Of a DNA stretch of 64,000 bases, positions 41,801 to 50,487 are shown one piece after another. A program made the position numbers and the translations under genes. Each line of letters opens with the position of its first letter. Position 1 is the first letter of the stretch. The stretch is taken from the NCBI GenBank assembly GCA_946221035.1, contig CAMIME010000002.1, positions 37,026-101,025 on the forward strand, written 5' to 3'. Source of the stretch: an uncultured Campylobacter sp. (lineage in GTDB: Bacteria; Actinomycetota; Actinomycetes; Mycobacteriales; Mycobacteriaceae). The notes under the pieces were generated by a model that saw only the letters and a program-made list of their open reading frames with translations, was not told where the DNA came from and did not search any database.

Positions 41801-42269
41801 ATGGGGATGAAAACTTGGAAAATTGGGGCCAACGCGGCGGGAACGCACGTTGGGGGCCGGGTAATTGTTGAGAACCGTTTCGGTGAGCGTGTTGCCGAAA
41901 CCTCTTTCCCACGTGGGCGAAGCGGATCGCGCGATGCGGGTGGAAATCCGGGAGGTTGAGTTCCCGGAACCTGGCGCTGAATTGGCTGGTGACGGCATGG
42001 CGGAGATGGGTCTGAACTACAAATGCAGCGAGGTAGATGGCAGCGAAATCGGTAAAGACTCCGGATCAGCGTACTTCCCGCTGCCGTTGTTTGCGCCGGG
42101 GACGGCGAAACCGCGCGTGGTTGTGGAGATGTGGGTCGATGACCTGCAAGTGATCGTGGACCTGGAGGCGAAGCGCGCGGGGTACGGTGCCCTTCGGGAC
42201 ATGGTGTACGCCGTGGAGGAGGTAGTAGACCGGCACCGGTTCAACCGTTGGGGGACGCAGCCCGCGTAG
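41801..42269 (+). pseudogene. Frameshifted gene of unknown family
   Basis: From ATG 41801, seven nt after TAGGCT, the frame reads MGMKTWKIGANAAGTHVGGR and continues sensibly (VIVENRFGERVAETSF) to about 41905. It then goes off frame; the next frame takes up with HVGEADRAMRVEIREVEF and continues to the stop at 42267-42269. Joined, this gives a protein of about 155 residues. Either a one-base deletion has killed the gene, or translation restarts at ATG 41934. No family is recognised. It lies 21 bp before the HigA-like gene, so the pair may have been a module. Confidence 0.55.
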
Positions 42270-42290
42270 GGGCGGTATCGTCAGGGGACA

Positions 42291-42542
42291 ATGGCTACTC
42301 AACCCTTGGCAGACGCGTTCCCAGTGGGAGATTTCCTCGCGGAGGAATTAGAAGAACGTGGTTGGAGCGAAGCAGACTTCGCCTCGATCATGGGCCGGCC
42401 GACGCGCTTCGTTGAAGAGCTTATCTCGGGCGAGCGGGAGCTTAGGCGGGAATCCGCCGAGCTGGTCGGGGCAGCGCTTGGTACTTCGGCAGAGCTGTGG
42501 CTCAATCTGCAGGACACTTTTCTTGCGTGGAGGCACGGGTAA
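42291..42542 (+). CDS. HigA-like XRE antitoxin-type protein
   Basis: 83 residues. VGDFLAEELEERGWSEADFASIMGRPTRFVEELISGER is the helix-turn-helix of HigA/VapI-type antitoxins, followed by LVGAALGTSAELWLNLQDTFLAWR, also typical (the LGTSxExWLNLQxxYD pattern). An AGGGGA site precedes the ATG. No HigB-like toxin is adjacent; the frameshifted gene just upstream occupies the place of a partner. Orphan regulator or surviving antitoxin. Confidence 0.8.
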   Translation: MATQPLADAFPVGDFLAEELEERGWSEADFASIMGRPTRFVEELISGERELRRESAELVGAALGTSAELWLNLQDTFLAWRHG

Positions 42543-42572
42543 CCCCTCCTATCCGCCCCTACACTCGGGCGT

Positions 42573-43337
42573 ATGAGCGCACAGAACATGAACACGCAGT
42601 TGCAGGATCAGGTCACCGTGGTCACCGGCGGCGCGGCGGGTATCGGCGGGGCCATCTCGCGCACCCTCGTCGCGCGCGGAGCCAAGGTGGTGGCCGTGGA
42701 CATTAACGACGACGCCGGCGCCGCCCTCGAACGCGACCTCGGCGACAACGTCGTCTTCTTTAACGGCGACGTAAGCAAACCGGAGACCGCGAAGAAGGCC
42801 GTGGAGCTTGCGGTGGAGAAGTTTGGCAAGCTCACCGGTGTGGTCAACAACGCGCACGCTTCCCGGCAGAAGCCGTTCGCGGATCTGGAGCAGGCGGACT
42901 GGGACTTGTCCTTCGGCACCGGGTTCGAGGCAACGAAGAACTTCATGCGCGCCGCATACCCGCACCTGAAGGACAACGGTGGCGCGATTGTGAACTTCGC
43001 CTCCGGCGCCGGAATCATCGGCCAGCCCACGCAGGCTGCGTACGCGGCGGCCAAGGAGGCCATCCGCGGCCTGTCGCGTGTGGTGGCCAATGAGTGGGCG
43101 AAAGACGACATCCGCGTCAACGTCGTCGGCCCGATGGCACTGACCGAGGGCGTGCAGAAGTGGTCCGAGGCCTCCCCGGAGCTCTACCAGCAGTCCCTGC
43201 AGCGCATCCCGCTCGGCCGTTTCGGCGACCCAGGAGAGGATGTCGCGCCGGTCGTCGCTTTCTTGCTCAGCGACGACTCGCGCTACATCACCGGCCAGAC
43301 CCTCATGGCTGACAGCGGTACCAACAAGATCTACTAG
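42573..43337 (+). CDS. Short-chain dehydrogenase/reductase (FabG-like)
   Basis: 254 residues. NAD(P)-binding TGGAAGIGG (TGxxxGxG, about 19-27), VDIND acidic residue after strand 2 suggesting NAD preference, a VNNAHA variant of NNAG, catalytic S in NFASGAGIIG, and YAAAKEAIRG (YxxxK). C-terminal GRFGDPGEDVAPVVAFLLSD and YITGQTLMADSG are standard for classical SDRs. The substrate is unknown. ATG 42573 is seven nt after TACACT (leaderless). Confidence 0.92.
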   Translation: MSAQNMNTQLQDQVTVVTGGAAGIGGAISRTLVARGAKVVAVDINDDAGAALERDLGDNVVFFNGDVSKPETAKKAVELAVEKFGKLTGVVNNAHASRQKPFADLEQADWDLSFGTGFEATKNFMRAAYPHLKDNGGAIVNFASGAGIIGQPTQAAYAAAKEAIRGLSRVVANEWAKDDIRVNVVGPMALTEGVQKWSEASPELYQQSLQRIPLGRFGDPGEDVAPVVAFLLSDDSRYITGQTLMADSGTNKIY

Positions 43338-43350
43338 CGAACCGTGCATT

Positions 43351-43418
43351 CGGTGCGTTCGCACCGATTCATGGGTATCGTTCCCCTTGCTCGTTAAATG
43401 TTCGGTGTGATCGTTCCG
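43351..43418. promoter_or_regulatory. Operator pair in the cyclodeaminase promoter region
   Basis: CGGTGCGTTCGCACCG (43351-43366) and CGGTGTGATCGTTCCG (43403-43418) match the 16-bp operator found upstream of both intact HipB-type genes, in opposite orientation for the first (palindromic anyway). They lie 39 bp and more before ATG 43457. Implies that a HipB-type protein from this cluster controls, or controlled, the cyclodeaminase-like gene. Confidence 0.7.
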
Positions 43419-43456
43419 AAATGAATCGCGGCCCCGGCAACTCCTACACTGGCCCC

Positions 43457-44371
43457 ATGCGTTACGTGGATTATGACGAGGCGATGGCGGCCCTCCCGCC
43501 AAAGGCAGCTGTGGAGGCCGTGCGCGAGGCCCTGCTGAGCGGATTCGATCCGGCGACAGACCCGGAGCGCTAGAAGGTCGCGCTCCCGCACGGGGAGATG
43601 CACCTGTTGCCTTCGGCGCTCGACGGCGCTGTCGGGGTCAAGGTGCTCGGCATTCAGCCCGCCGGGCCCACGATCGATGTTCCCCTCGTGCAGGGCGCGT
43701 ACCTGCTCATGGGCGGTGAGACGCTCACTCCGCAGTGGCTTATCGACGCTGCAGCACTCACCACGCTACGCACCCCAGCCGTATCCGTCGCCGGTGTGCT
43801 CAACCGTCTTCGCGCCTCGGATGCACCGCTTGACGTGGTCATCTTCGGCACCGGTGCGCAGGGGCGCGGGCACGCCGACACTCTCGCGGACGTGTTGGAC
43901 GGGGTGCGCGACGTCACGTTCACGTTCATCTCCCGCCGCGACCCGGACGGATTCCCGTACCGGTGGGTGCAAGCTGGAACGCCGGCGGCAGACCAGTGCG
44001 TTTCGGAAGCTGGGTTGGTGGTCACTGCTACGTCTTCGCCTGTGCCCATCCTGGACGCGCGCAACTTGCGGGACAACGCGATCGTCCTCGCGGTTGGGGC
44101 GCACACCACCGATACGCGTGAGCTGCCGGAAGATGTTTTAACCAGTGCCCAGGTTGTGGTGGAAGATCTTGGCGCGGCGCGTAGGGAGGCGGGGGATGTG
44201 GCCGTAGGCGTCGAGAAGCAGGCACTTGCTTGGGACGATGTTGCGGTGATGGCTGATGTCGTCCGGGGTGAGATGGTGCTGGACCCGCAGCGTCGTGTGG
44301 TGTTCAAAACGGTGGGGATGCCTTGGGAGGATCTTGCGGTTGCGCAGGCGCTCGTGGGGCGGCTGGGGTGA
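43457..44371 (+). pseudogene. Ornithine cyclodeaminase / mu-crystallin family gene with internal amber codon
   Basis: From ATG 43457, six nt after TACACT, the frame starts MRYVDYDEAMAALPPKAAVE and meets TAG at 43571-43573 after 38 codons (DPER-stop), then continues in the same frame for 266 codons with full family features: GVKVLGIQPAGP, LTTLRTPAVSVAGV, the Rossmann motif IFGTGAQGRGHADTL, VTATSSPVPI, and VFKTVGMPWEDLAVA. The family reduces or deaminates amino acids such as ornithine with NAD(H). The single TAG suggests recent loss; restart downstream would lack the N-terminal substrate-binding part. Confidence 0.85.
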
Positions 44372-44451
44372 CTCTCGTGAGTCGGTGCTCTGCCGGAGGG
44401 GTGGTTCGGCCAATACGATCGGATGTTACGTGCCTTATAGATACGAACTGA

Positions 44452-44613
44452 CTCACGCAGATTGACGTGGCGTATCTCGCGGAGGTGTCGGGTCGATTCC
44501 TGGGGGAGTTTGAGCGCGGCAAGTTCACGGCGGAGATCGGAAAACTAATCGATGTGCTCGCGATGCCCGGGTATGACCTCCAGCCGGTAGTTCACCGAGG
44601 TATTTCACCGTGA
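44452..44613 (+). pseudogene. Decayed HipB-type regulator, copy 2
   Basis: Reads LTQIDVAYLAEVSGRFLGEF and on through GYDLQPVVHRGISP to TGA 44611-44613, colinear with the intact copies at 41115 and 50272. An in-frame TGA immediately precedes it (44449-44451), so the first helix and the start are gone. No 16-bp operator is found upstream. Clearly a pseudogene. Confidence 0.85.
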
Positions 44614-44681
44614 TCGTGGCGGATGTGGACACCGGCTGGCGGGTAACTGATTCAAGCGCGGCGCAAAGGAGGGGCTATTAG
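44610..44681 (+). pseudogene. Short hipA 5' remnant
   Basis: GTG 44610 overlaps the regulator stop, as hipA does after hipB, and encodes VIVADVDTGWRVTDSS, similar to HipA N-termini (xIxADVYxGxxLA), before stopping at TAG 44679-44681 after 23 codons. Shows that the family once had kinase partners. Confidence 0.5.
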
Positions 44682-44690
44682 AAGTTCACC

Positions 44691-45422
44691 TCACCATCTG
44701 TTATCAGGTTCTGGCATTGAAAAACCCTCCGGAGGGGTTACTTTGAATCCGAGTCGCCTGAGTGCCATCGCCGCGGCTTCGGGATTATCCCGTGCTGCAG
44801 CCGCAGTCTGAATCCATAGCCAATCTTGACGTCTCTGCAGCAAAGCAGATTCCCACCCAGGTTTGCCCCTAAATCCGCATTCAGCGATCACGAAATATAG
44901 GAAGTCCTCGAGCGAAGGGCGGAAACGTTTGCCGCCCACTGGCAAGTGGAGCTTGTCCAGGTGCCCCTTCTTCCGGGCATTTCCTGTCTTTCCTTTGAAG
45001 TTTTGCATGAGGGCCGGGCTCAAAAGGCCAGCAACGCCCGAGTAATGAATGTGGGCGCACGGCGCACTCGTGTAACCGCGTTGGTAATCGAAACGGATCC
45101 CTGGTGATGTGGCGACTCTCAACTCGAACTCGCTGCTCTCGACGGCTAGAAATTCGCCCGACGAGTCAGAAGTAACCTCGAAGCTGATGGTTAGATTGAA
45201 GAGCTGACTGTAATCTTGCTCCGTCACAGAGCCCTCAGGCTGCCCGGCACCGTGGACGAGGGGCGCGTCGAATTTCCCTACAACGATGTTGCTTTCCGGA
45301 TTAAGCCATGCCTCGGATTCGAGGTCCTCTGCAGAAGCAAGCGGGAGAGCATCAAAAAGCGTGTTTCTCACTTCATCGAGGAATAAACCTGCCTCATCAA
45401 GCAGATTCACGGTGATCCTCAC
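44691..45422 (-). CDS. Hypothetical protein, second gene of a two-gene module
   Basis: 243 residues from GTG 45422, which overlaps the upstream gene by 26 bp, so coupled. No signal peptide or membrane helix. Recognisable pieces: an N-terminal acidic region, a beta-rich centre (FNLTISFEVTSDSSGEFLAV, FELRVATSPGIRFDYQRGY) with AHIHYSGVAG, then FRPSLEDFLYFVIAECGF and a C-terminal helical part with WESALLQRRQDWLWIQT. No family is recognised. The small helical partner upstream, the overlap and the accessory context would suit a toxin-antitoxin or small defence module, but nothing in the sequence proves that. Confidence 0.6.
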   Translation of the reverse strand: MRITVNLLDEAGLFLDEVRNTLFDALPLASAEDLESEAWLNPESNIVVGKFDAPLVHGAGQPEGSVTEQDYSQLFNLTISFEVTSDSSGEFLAVESSEFELRVATSPGIRFDYQRGYTSAPCAHIHYSGVAGLLSPALMQNFKGKTGNARKKGHLDKLHLPVGGKRFRPSLEDFLYFVIAECGFRGKPGWESALLQRRQDWLWIQTAAAARDNPEAAAMALRRLGFKVTPPEGFSMPEPDNRW

Positions 45423-45618
45423 CTAGCAGCTTGATTGCAATCCTGAGGTCGTCGTACAGCTCGCGCTCGAACCGATCGAGCATCCCCGCATTCGCAAGCT
45501 GCTCGAGATCCTCGATCTCTGCGGAGGGCAAGCTTGTGGACTTCCGCAGGGCAGACAGCCGATCCTGCTTCTTCTGCAGCAACTCCGCATTATTAGTCTT
45601 TTTGATCTCGACCGTCAT
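45397..45618 (-). CDS. Small helical protein, first gene of a two-gene module
   Basis: 73 residues from ATG 45618, with GGAGG eight nt upstream; upstream in-frame starts at 45633 and 45651 lack a well-placed site. The sequence is charged and helical (NAELLQKKQDRLSALRKS, AEIEDLEQLANAGMLDRFERELYDDLRIAIKLL). Not a recognisable DNA-binding domain. It overlaps the 243-residue gene by 26 bp. Confidence 0.6.
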   Translation of the reverse strand: MTVEIKKTNNAELLQKKQDRLSALRKSTSLPSAEIEDLEQLANAGMLDRFERELYDDLRIAIKLLGEDHRESA

Positions 45619-45651
45619 GTCAATCGCCTCCATCCCTCCGATCGGTTTCAA

Positions 45652-45922
45652 AGTCGTGCCTTGATATTAACCATCGCATTCAAAAAGAACCATAGGCTGC
45701 CGATGTTCCCAGATGGCCAGCAAGCTCTCGTACCCGGAGATGTGGAATATTCTGGCAAAGTCGCGGGCGCCCATGCGCTCGTTGTGGTGCGGGGGTAGCG
45801 CGGGGGCGCGTATTTATGAATTGTTGTTAAGAACCTGGCTGATCGCTGTCATTCCACTTGGGGCGCCGTGGTAGCGGGGATAACCTTGGCTTGTAACTAT
45901 TTCTGCGAGCAAAGGTCCACCC
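45652..45922. other. Intergenic region between divergent genes
   Basis: 271 bp between the two-gene module and the giant protease-repeat gene. AAAGG about 10 nt before ATG 45923 is its ribosome site. I see no hairpin, repeat or other gene in it. Confidence 0.5.
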
Positions 45923-48900
45923 ATGACTGTTCGTGTCCCCTCCCCCGCCGTCGCAGGGTTGGTCGCTGCCTCGTTGATGGCGCCCGTGATTCCCGCGATT
46001 ACGCCAGCAGCGCAGGCTTCCCCGTACTCCCCTGACGCTGCAGCAACCATCAACCAGGGCGACCTGATCTACAACACCACGAATGGCCAAGAGTGTGCCG
46101 TCGGCTGGCTGAAGGACGGTTACGCGTTCACCGCAGGCCAGTGCGGTTCGAACGGTGATGTGTTCTGGGACTCCAACTACAACTACCTAGGCACCTTCGA
46201 AACCCATTACGATCCGGAAACGCGCCGCAATGATTTCGGCTGGATCAAGCTGGATATGGATGTAGCGCAAGGCTCGAACAGGTACGAGCAGGTCAGTGAA
46301 CCATTTCTAGGCTTCGTATTGTTCAAAACCGCGGATGGGCAGGTTGAAGGAGAGGATTACCACGGGTTCGATGGCGCGACGGGGGTTGCTGGCCCCAAGC
46401 TAGCGGAGTTGGGAGTGAAGCTCGGACAACCCGTTTTCGGCCATGGACTGACACTGGTTGGCCTCTACTCCGGTGAGTTGGACGGGTACTCGCTGATCAC
46501 ACGGCCGGACCGGATCGCGGAAAGCGTTTATCCGGTAGATGCAACGTACATCGCCAACCCAGATCGCAGTGGTGATGCGCAGCATGCCCAAGTCTGGGAG
46601 TTCAATCCGCGCTACGGTTACGGCGCTCGGGTTTCTCTTCCAGAACCCGCTGTGATCGAGCAAGGCGCGAAGATTGTCAATGCCACTGATCCGGGACGTT
46701 GCACCGTGGGCTTCATCAACGATGGTGTGGTGTACACCGCCGGCCACTGCGGCAACGAGGGCGACGAATTCTGGTTGAGCAGGGAGGGGAAATATGACCC
46801 GGAACTCGAACGGATCGGAACCTTCCACACCAAATACGAAGAGAACGAGTCCGAACCCGAGGAGACGCGGTCAAAGCTCCGCAACGACCACGGTTTCATC
46901 ACCCTCGAAAGCCCGTGGGTGCAGCTGGGCAGCAATCTGTGGTCCGGCGATGCGGTTGTGCCTTACGAGGAGATCCGTCCCGGCATGAGGGTATGCGCTT
47001 ACGGTCAGACCACCCGGGAGCGCGGTGCCCGATGCGGCCATGTGGAAGGCGTCGACGGTGCCGAGATTGTCATGAGCAGCGGCGTGGACGGTGAGAAGGG
47101 CGATTCGGGCGGTCCCGTGTGGGCTGAGGACGGTAGTGGGTTCGTCGGCATCTACTCCGGCGGCCCGGCTGACGGAAGCGCTGCATCTGCCTCCTACCCG
47201 TACGTGGAAACGGACAATAAGAACGAAGTCCGCCTAAACTTCCGCGGCATCCTTCGGTCCTTTGCCCTGGGTGTTCCCTATTACTCCATCCTTCCGCTCT
47301 ACAGCACGTATCTCGGCGTGCGCGGCGAGCAACTGCCTATCGCCCCGCAAACGATCAATCAGGGCGATTTTCTCTACAACTGGTGGGGTGACCCCGTGTG
47401 CAGGGTGGGGTACGTGCAGGGCAAACGCTTGTACTTCGCTTCTGACTGCGGACAATCGCATCTCTACACTGCGGGTGGACGAGAAGTAGCAGCAACCGAG
47501 GGTTCCTACTATTACAACTACCGCGCTGAAACAGCAATGCTCGCGGAAGGATGGTGGGGCGAAGGGGCGAATATCCCCGAGGCCACCCGTGTCGTACCGT
47601 GGGATGAGCTTTCCGTAGGCGACAAGATCTGCACCACGGGCAAGACCCCCGATGAAACGAGCTGCACCACCTTCATCGGCCTCGACGGTCCCCGGCTCAT
47701 TCTGGAAAATCCATTCAAGGGCGATTTCGCAATCCCCGGCGGCCCGCTGTGGATCCCCGGGAAGGGCTTCGTCGGCGTGTACACCAATTCCGCGGACCAG
47801 TGGGGCCAGGGCATGCGCATTGACATGGTGTATGCCCCGGGTCACGAGTACTCACATGCGAGTACGGCTGTTCGCGCTTGGGAGCTGGGCGAACCGTTCT
47901 ATCAGAAGATCCCTGCGATGTTCGCGGACGAAACCCTGCAGCCAACCACCCCGGTGCCGTTCCCTGAGCGCACGTTCGCGGCCGGGGAGAAACTGTACGA
48001 CTACGACGGTGATGCGATCTGCGAGATCACTCGGGTGGAGGACAACACGCTCTTCGTCTCCTCCGAATGCCCGCGCTACCTCTACACCCGCTTGGGCGAA
48101 GAAGTGGGCACGACCGAGGCCGCCAACTATCTCGGTGAGCAGGTAGCAACAGTGGACATCCAGGGTGCCCGCATGTCCGCCGGCAAGAACACAGCAACAC
48201 GGCTCGCCGCCTGGGAGAGCCTCAAGCCCGGCGACCGTATCTGCGCCGGCAACGCCTGCACCACCTTCGCTGGCTACGACGGCTCCAAGCTCGTGCTTAC
48301 GCAGCCGCTCGCCGGCGTGCTCCCCGGCGCTGCCCTGAACGTCAAGGGCAAGGGCTTCGCTGGCATCTACCACGGCGACGGCATCGGTTCTCGCCCGGAC
48401 ATGGTGGAGGTGGACTGGGCCGCCTCCAACGCCGAAGAGATCCGCGCCGCGCACCGCAAGGGCGAGCAGTTCTACGCCCACAACGATGCCAACTTCTGGT
48501 CCGCACGGGGCGGCGTGGGCGGGTCCGTGCCGTTCCCCAACCGTGAGCTCAACGAGGGCACACTGCTTCACGACGCTTCGGGTAACCCCACGTGCAGCAT
48601 CGGGCGCGTCGATAAGCAAAAGCTCTATGTCTCCTCCAACTGCAGCGGGGCCGCGTACACCGCCGCGGGCGAGTACGTGGGCGAAGTCGAACCCGCGCCG
48701 TACGCGGGAGAGCGCACGGTAGCGGCCACCATCGATGTGACCGGGCGCCGCATGCAACCGGGTGCAAACACCGTGGCTGGGTTCGCTGCTTGGGACGCGA
48801 TCGCGCCGGGCGACGAGCTGTGCTCCGACGCAGGCTGCGGCGAGTTCATCGGCTTGGACGGCGCGAACATCGTGCACACCGCGCCGGTTCCCGCACAGCC

Positions 48901-50083
48901 GGGCGCCGCGCTGTGGAACCCGGAGCGTGGTTTCGTGGGCGTTTCTGACGGCGCGGACGGCGGCAGCCGCATCGACATGGTTACGGAGGACTACACGCCG
49001 CCGTTCACCGACCGCGTCACCCGCGCGCGCGAGCGTGGCACCACGTACTACCAGCGCGCCACCGCGCGATTCTGGGACGGCAGCGCCCTCGGCAGCGAGG
49101 TTCCCTTCGAGCGCCACCCCGCGATGAATCAGGGCGATGTGCTTCACGACGCTTCCAGTAACCCCTCCTGCACCATCGGCTACATCGACGGCGACATCCT
49201 GTTCACTTCGTCCGAGTGCGGCGCCGCTGGCGACACCCTGTACTCCGCCTTCGGCGAGGAGCTGGGCACCCTGGAGATCCCAGCCGCCGATACTTCCGTG
49301 CGCAACAAGTTCGGGTACGTGCGGGTGGACAGCCCGTACGTGGATACCGGTGCCAACAGTGTGACGGGCGACCGGATGGTGGAATGGGACGCTGCGCAGC
49401 CTGGCGACGAGGTGTGCACCGGCGACGCTTCCGGAGCGAAACGCTGCGGCACCTACCTGGGCCAAGATGGCTCCGCGGTGGTGCTGTCGAAAGAACTCGC
49501 TGGTACGTCTGCGGACCTTGGCGGCCCGGTCTGGATCCCTGGCAAGGGCTTCCTTGCCGTGAACACTGGAGAGGTCGCCGGATACCAAACCGGTGCGCGC
49601 ATCGACATGATCACGCGCGATTCCTCGCCCGCCAACTTCGCGGCAGTGGAGCGCGCCAAGAACGCAGGGGAGACCTACTACCAGAAGGCCCCGGCGAACT
49701 ACTTCTCGCTTACGCAGCCGTTCGGCTCGCGTGTCCCGTTCCCCTTGAAGCCGGCTCCTTCTACCCCGCCGACTGGTCAGAAGCCTTCAACCTCGGTGCC
49801 TTCTCACCCGAGCGCACCTGCTTCACAGGCGGATCAGCCGGACGGAAAACGTGGTGGTGAGCGGCCTGCTTCCACGAACCCGTCAGGTGTGAACGAGCCG
49901 TCAAATCCCCCGGGCAGCGAGCCGCAGGCAGATGGCGGTTCAGCGGACGGAAGCTCGACGGGCGGCATCATCGCGGCGATCGTCGTTCCTCTCGTGCTGC
50001 TGGGTCTCGGCTTCTTGGCCACGCAGTTCATCGACATGACCCAGTTTGGGCTGCCGCCGATGCCAAAGATCCTGCCGATCTAA
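45923..50083 (+). CDS. Exported protein of six trypsin-like repeats, mostly pseudo-proteases
   Basis: 1386 residues: signal peptide ending near PAAQA (about residue 34), six tandem chymotrypsin-fold-like units starting near 42, 243, 476, 684, 875 and 1067, a Pro/Ser-rich spacer and a C-terminal membrane helix (GGIIAAIVVPLVLLGLGFLA). Each unit opens with a variant of INQGDLIYN and a Cys pair. Only unit 2 has the full triad: TAGHCG, RNDHGFITL and GEKGDSGGPVW. Unit 1 reads TAGQCG; units 3-6 read FASDCG, VSSEC, VSSNC and TSSECG, with GGPLW/GGPVW or GAALW replacing GDSGGP. So one active protease on a string of inactive copies, anchored at the surface. Substrate and role unknown. Confidence 0.85.
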   Translation: MTVRVPSPAVAGLVAASLMAPVIPAITPAAQASPYSPDAAATINQGDLIYNTTNGQECAVGWLKDGYAFTAGQCGSNGDVFWDSNYNYLGTFETHYDPETRRNDFGWIKLDMDVAQGSNRYEQVSEPFLGFVLFKTADGQVEGEDYHGFDGATGVAGPKLAELGVKLGQPVFGHGLTLVGLYSGELDGYSLITRPDRIAESVYPVDATYIANPDRSGDAQHAQVWEFNPRYGYGARVSLPEPAVIEQGAKIVNATDPGRCTVGFINDGVVYTAGHCGNEGDEFWLSREGKYDPELERIGTFHTKYEENESEPEETRSKLRNDHGFITLESPWVQLGSNLWSGDAVVPYEEIRPGMRVCAYGQTTRERGARCGHVEGVDGAEIVMSSGVDGEKGDSGGPVWAEDGSGFVGIYSGGPADGSAASASYPYVETDNKNEVRLNFRGILRSFALGVPYYSILPLYSTYLGVRGEQLPIAPQTINQGDFLYNWWGDPVCRVGYVQGKRLYFASDCGQSHLYTAGGREVAATEGSYYYNYRAETAMLAEGWWGEGANIPEATRVVPWDELSVGDKICTTGKTPDETSCTTFIGLDGPRLILENPFKGDFAIPGGPLWIPGKGFVGVYTNSADQWGQGMRIDMVYAPGHEYSHASTAVRAWELGEPFYQKIPAMFADETLQPTTPVPFPERTFAAGEKLYDYDGDAICEITRVEDNTLFVSSECPRYLYTRLGEEVGTTEAANYLGEQVATVDIQGARMSAGKNTATRLAAWESLKPGDRICAGNACTTFAGYDGSKLVLTQPLAGVLPGAALNVKGKGFAGIYHGDGIGSRPDMVEVDWAASNAEEIRAAHRKGEQFYAHNDANFWSARGGVGGSVPFPNRELNEGTLLHDASGNPTCSIGRVDKQKLYVSSNCSGAAYTAAGEYVGEVEPAPYAGERTVAATIDVTGRRMQPGANTVAGFAAWDAIAPGDELCSDAGCGEFIGLDGANIVHTAPVPAQPGAALWNPERGFVGVSDGADGGSRIDMVTEDYTPPFTDRVTRARERGTTYYQRATARFWDGSALGSEVPFERHPAMNQGDVLHDASSNPSCTIGYIDGDILFTSSECGAAGDTLYSAFGEELGTLEIPAADTSVRNKFGYVRVDSPYVDTGANSVTGDRMVEWDAAQPGDEVCTGDASGAKRCGTYLGQDGSAVVLSKELAGTSADLGGPVWIPGKGFLAVNTGEVAGYQTGARIDMITRDSSPANFAAVERAKNAGETYYQKAPANYFSLTQPFGSRVPFPLKPAPSTPPTGQKPSTSVPSHPSAPASQADQPDGKRGGERPASTNPSGVNEPSNPPGSEPQADGGSADGSSTGGIIAAIVVPLVLLGLGFLATQFIDMTQFGLPPMPKILPI

Positions 50084-50179
50084 ACGGTGCCCTGGCCGAA
50101 AGCAGTAGACCCGAGTTACTACAACCGAGTTAGTCGAGTGGAAGCACTGCCCGGATTTCGATGTGTATTTACTCGAAAA

Positions 50180-50256
50180 CGGAACGTTCGTACCGAAAGC
50201 GCTTGAAGTTGGCGTACGATGAAGCGATAACGAAGCAATCCGGAACGATCACTCCG
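50180..50256. promoter_or_regulatory. Operator pair upstream of HipB-type copy 3
   Basis: CGGAACGTTCGTACCG (50180-50195) and CGGAACGATCACTCCG (50241-50256) belong to the same 16-bp operator class as those at 40959-41081 and 43351-43418. Their 61-bp spacing equals that of the second and third sites at copy 1. TACGAT (50213-50218) between them is a plausible -10. Confidence 0.75.
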
Positions 50257-50271
50257 CTCCAAGGAGGTGTA

Positions 50272-50487
50272 GTGAACACAGCAGCACTCGGCGCGTTTGT
50301 GCGCCAGCAGCGCAAAGACCGCCGGCTCACGCAGATTGACGTGGCGGAGCTCGCGGAGGTGTCCGACCGCTTCCTGCGGGAGTTGGAGCATGGCAAGCCC
50401 ACCGTGGAGATCGGGAAGGTGATCGATGTGCTCGCGGTGCTCGGGTACGACCTTGAACCGGTGGTTCACAGAGGTAGCGCACTGTGA
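50272..50487 (+). CDS. HipB-type XRE-family regulator, copy 3
   Basis: 71 residues from GTG 50272, with an excellent AAGGAGG site; the longer frame to 50161 crosses the operators and is rejected. The helix-turn-helix FVRQQRKDRRLTQIDVAELA and RFLRELEHGKPTVEIGKVID are nearly identical to the gene at 41115. Its stop overlaps a GTG that opens a hipA-like VIAADVYHGHA, which breaks down after 11 codons. So the regulator is intact but its kinase partner is lost. Confidence 0.85.
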   Translation: MNTAALGAFVRQQRKDRRLTQIDVAELAEVSDRFLRELEHGKPTVEIGKVIDVLAVLGYDLEPVVHRGSAL

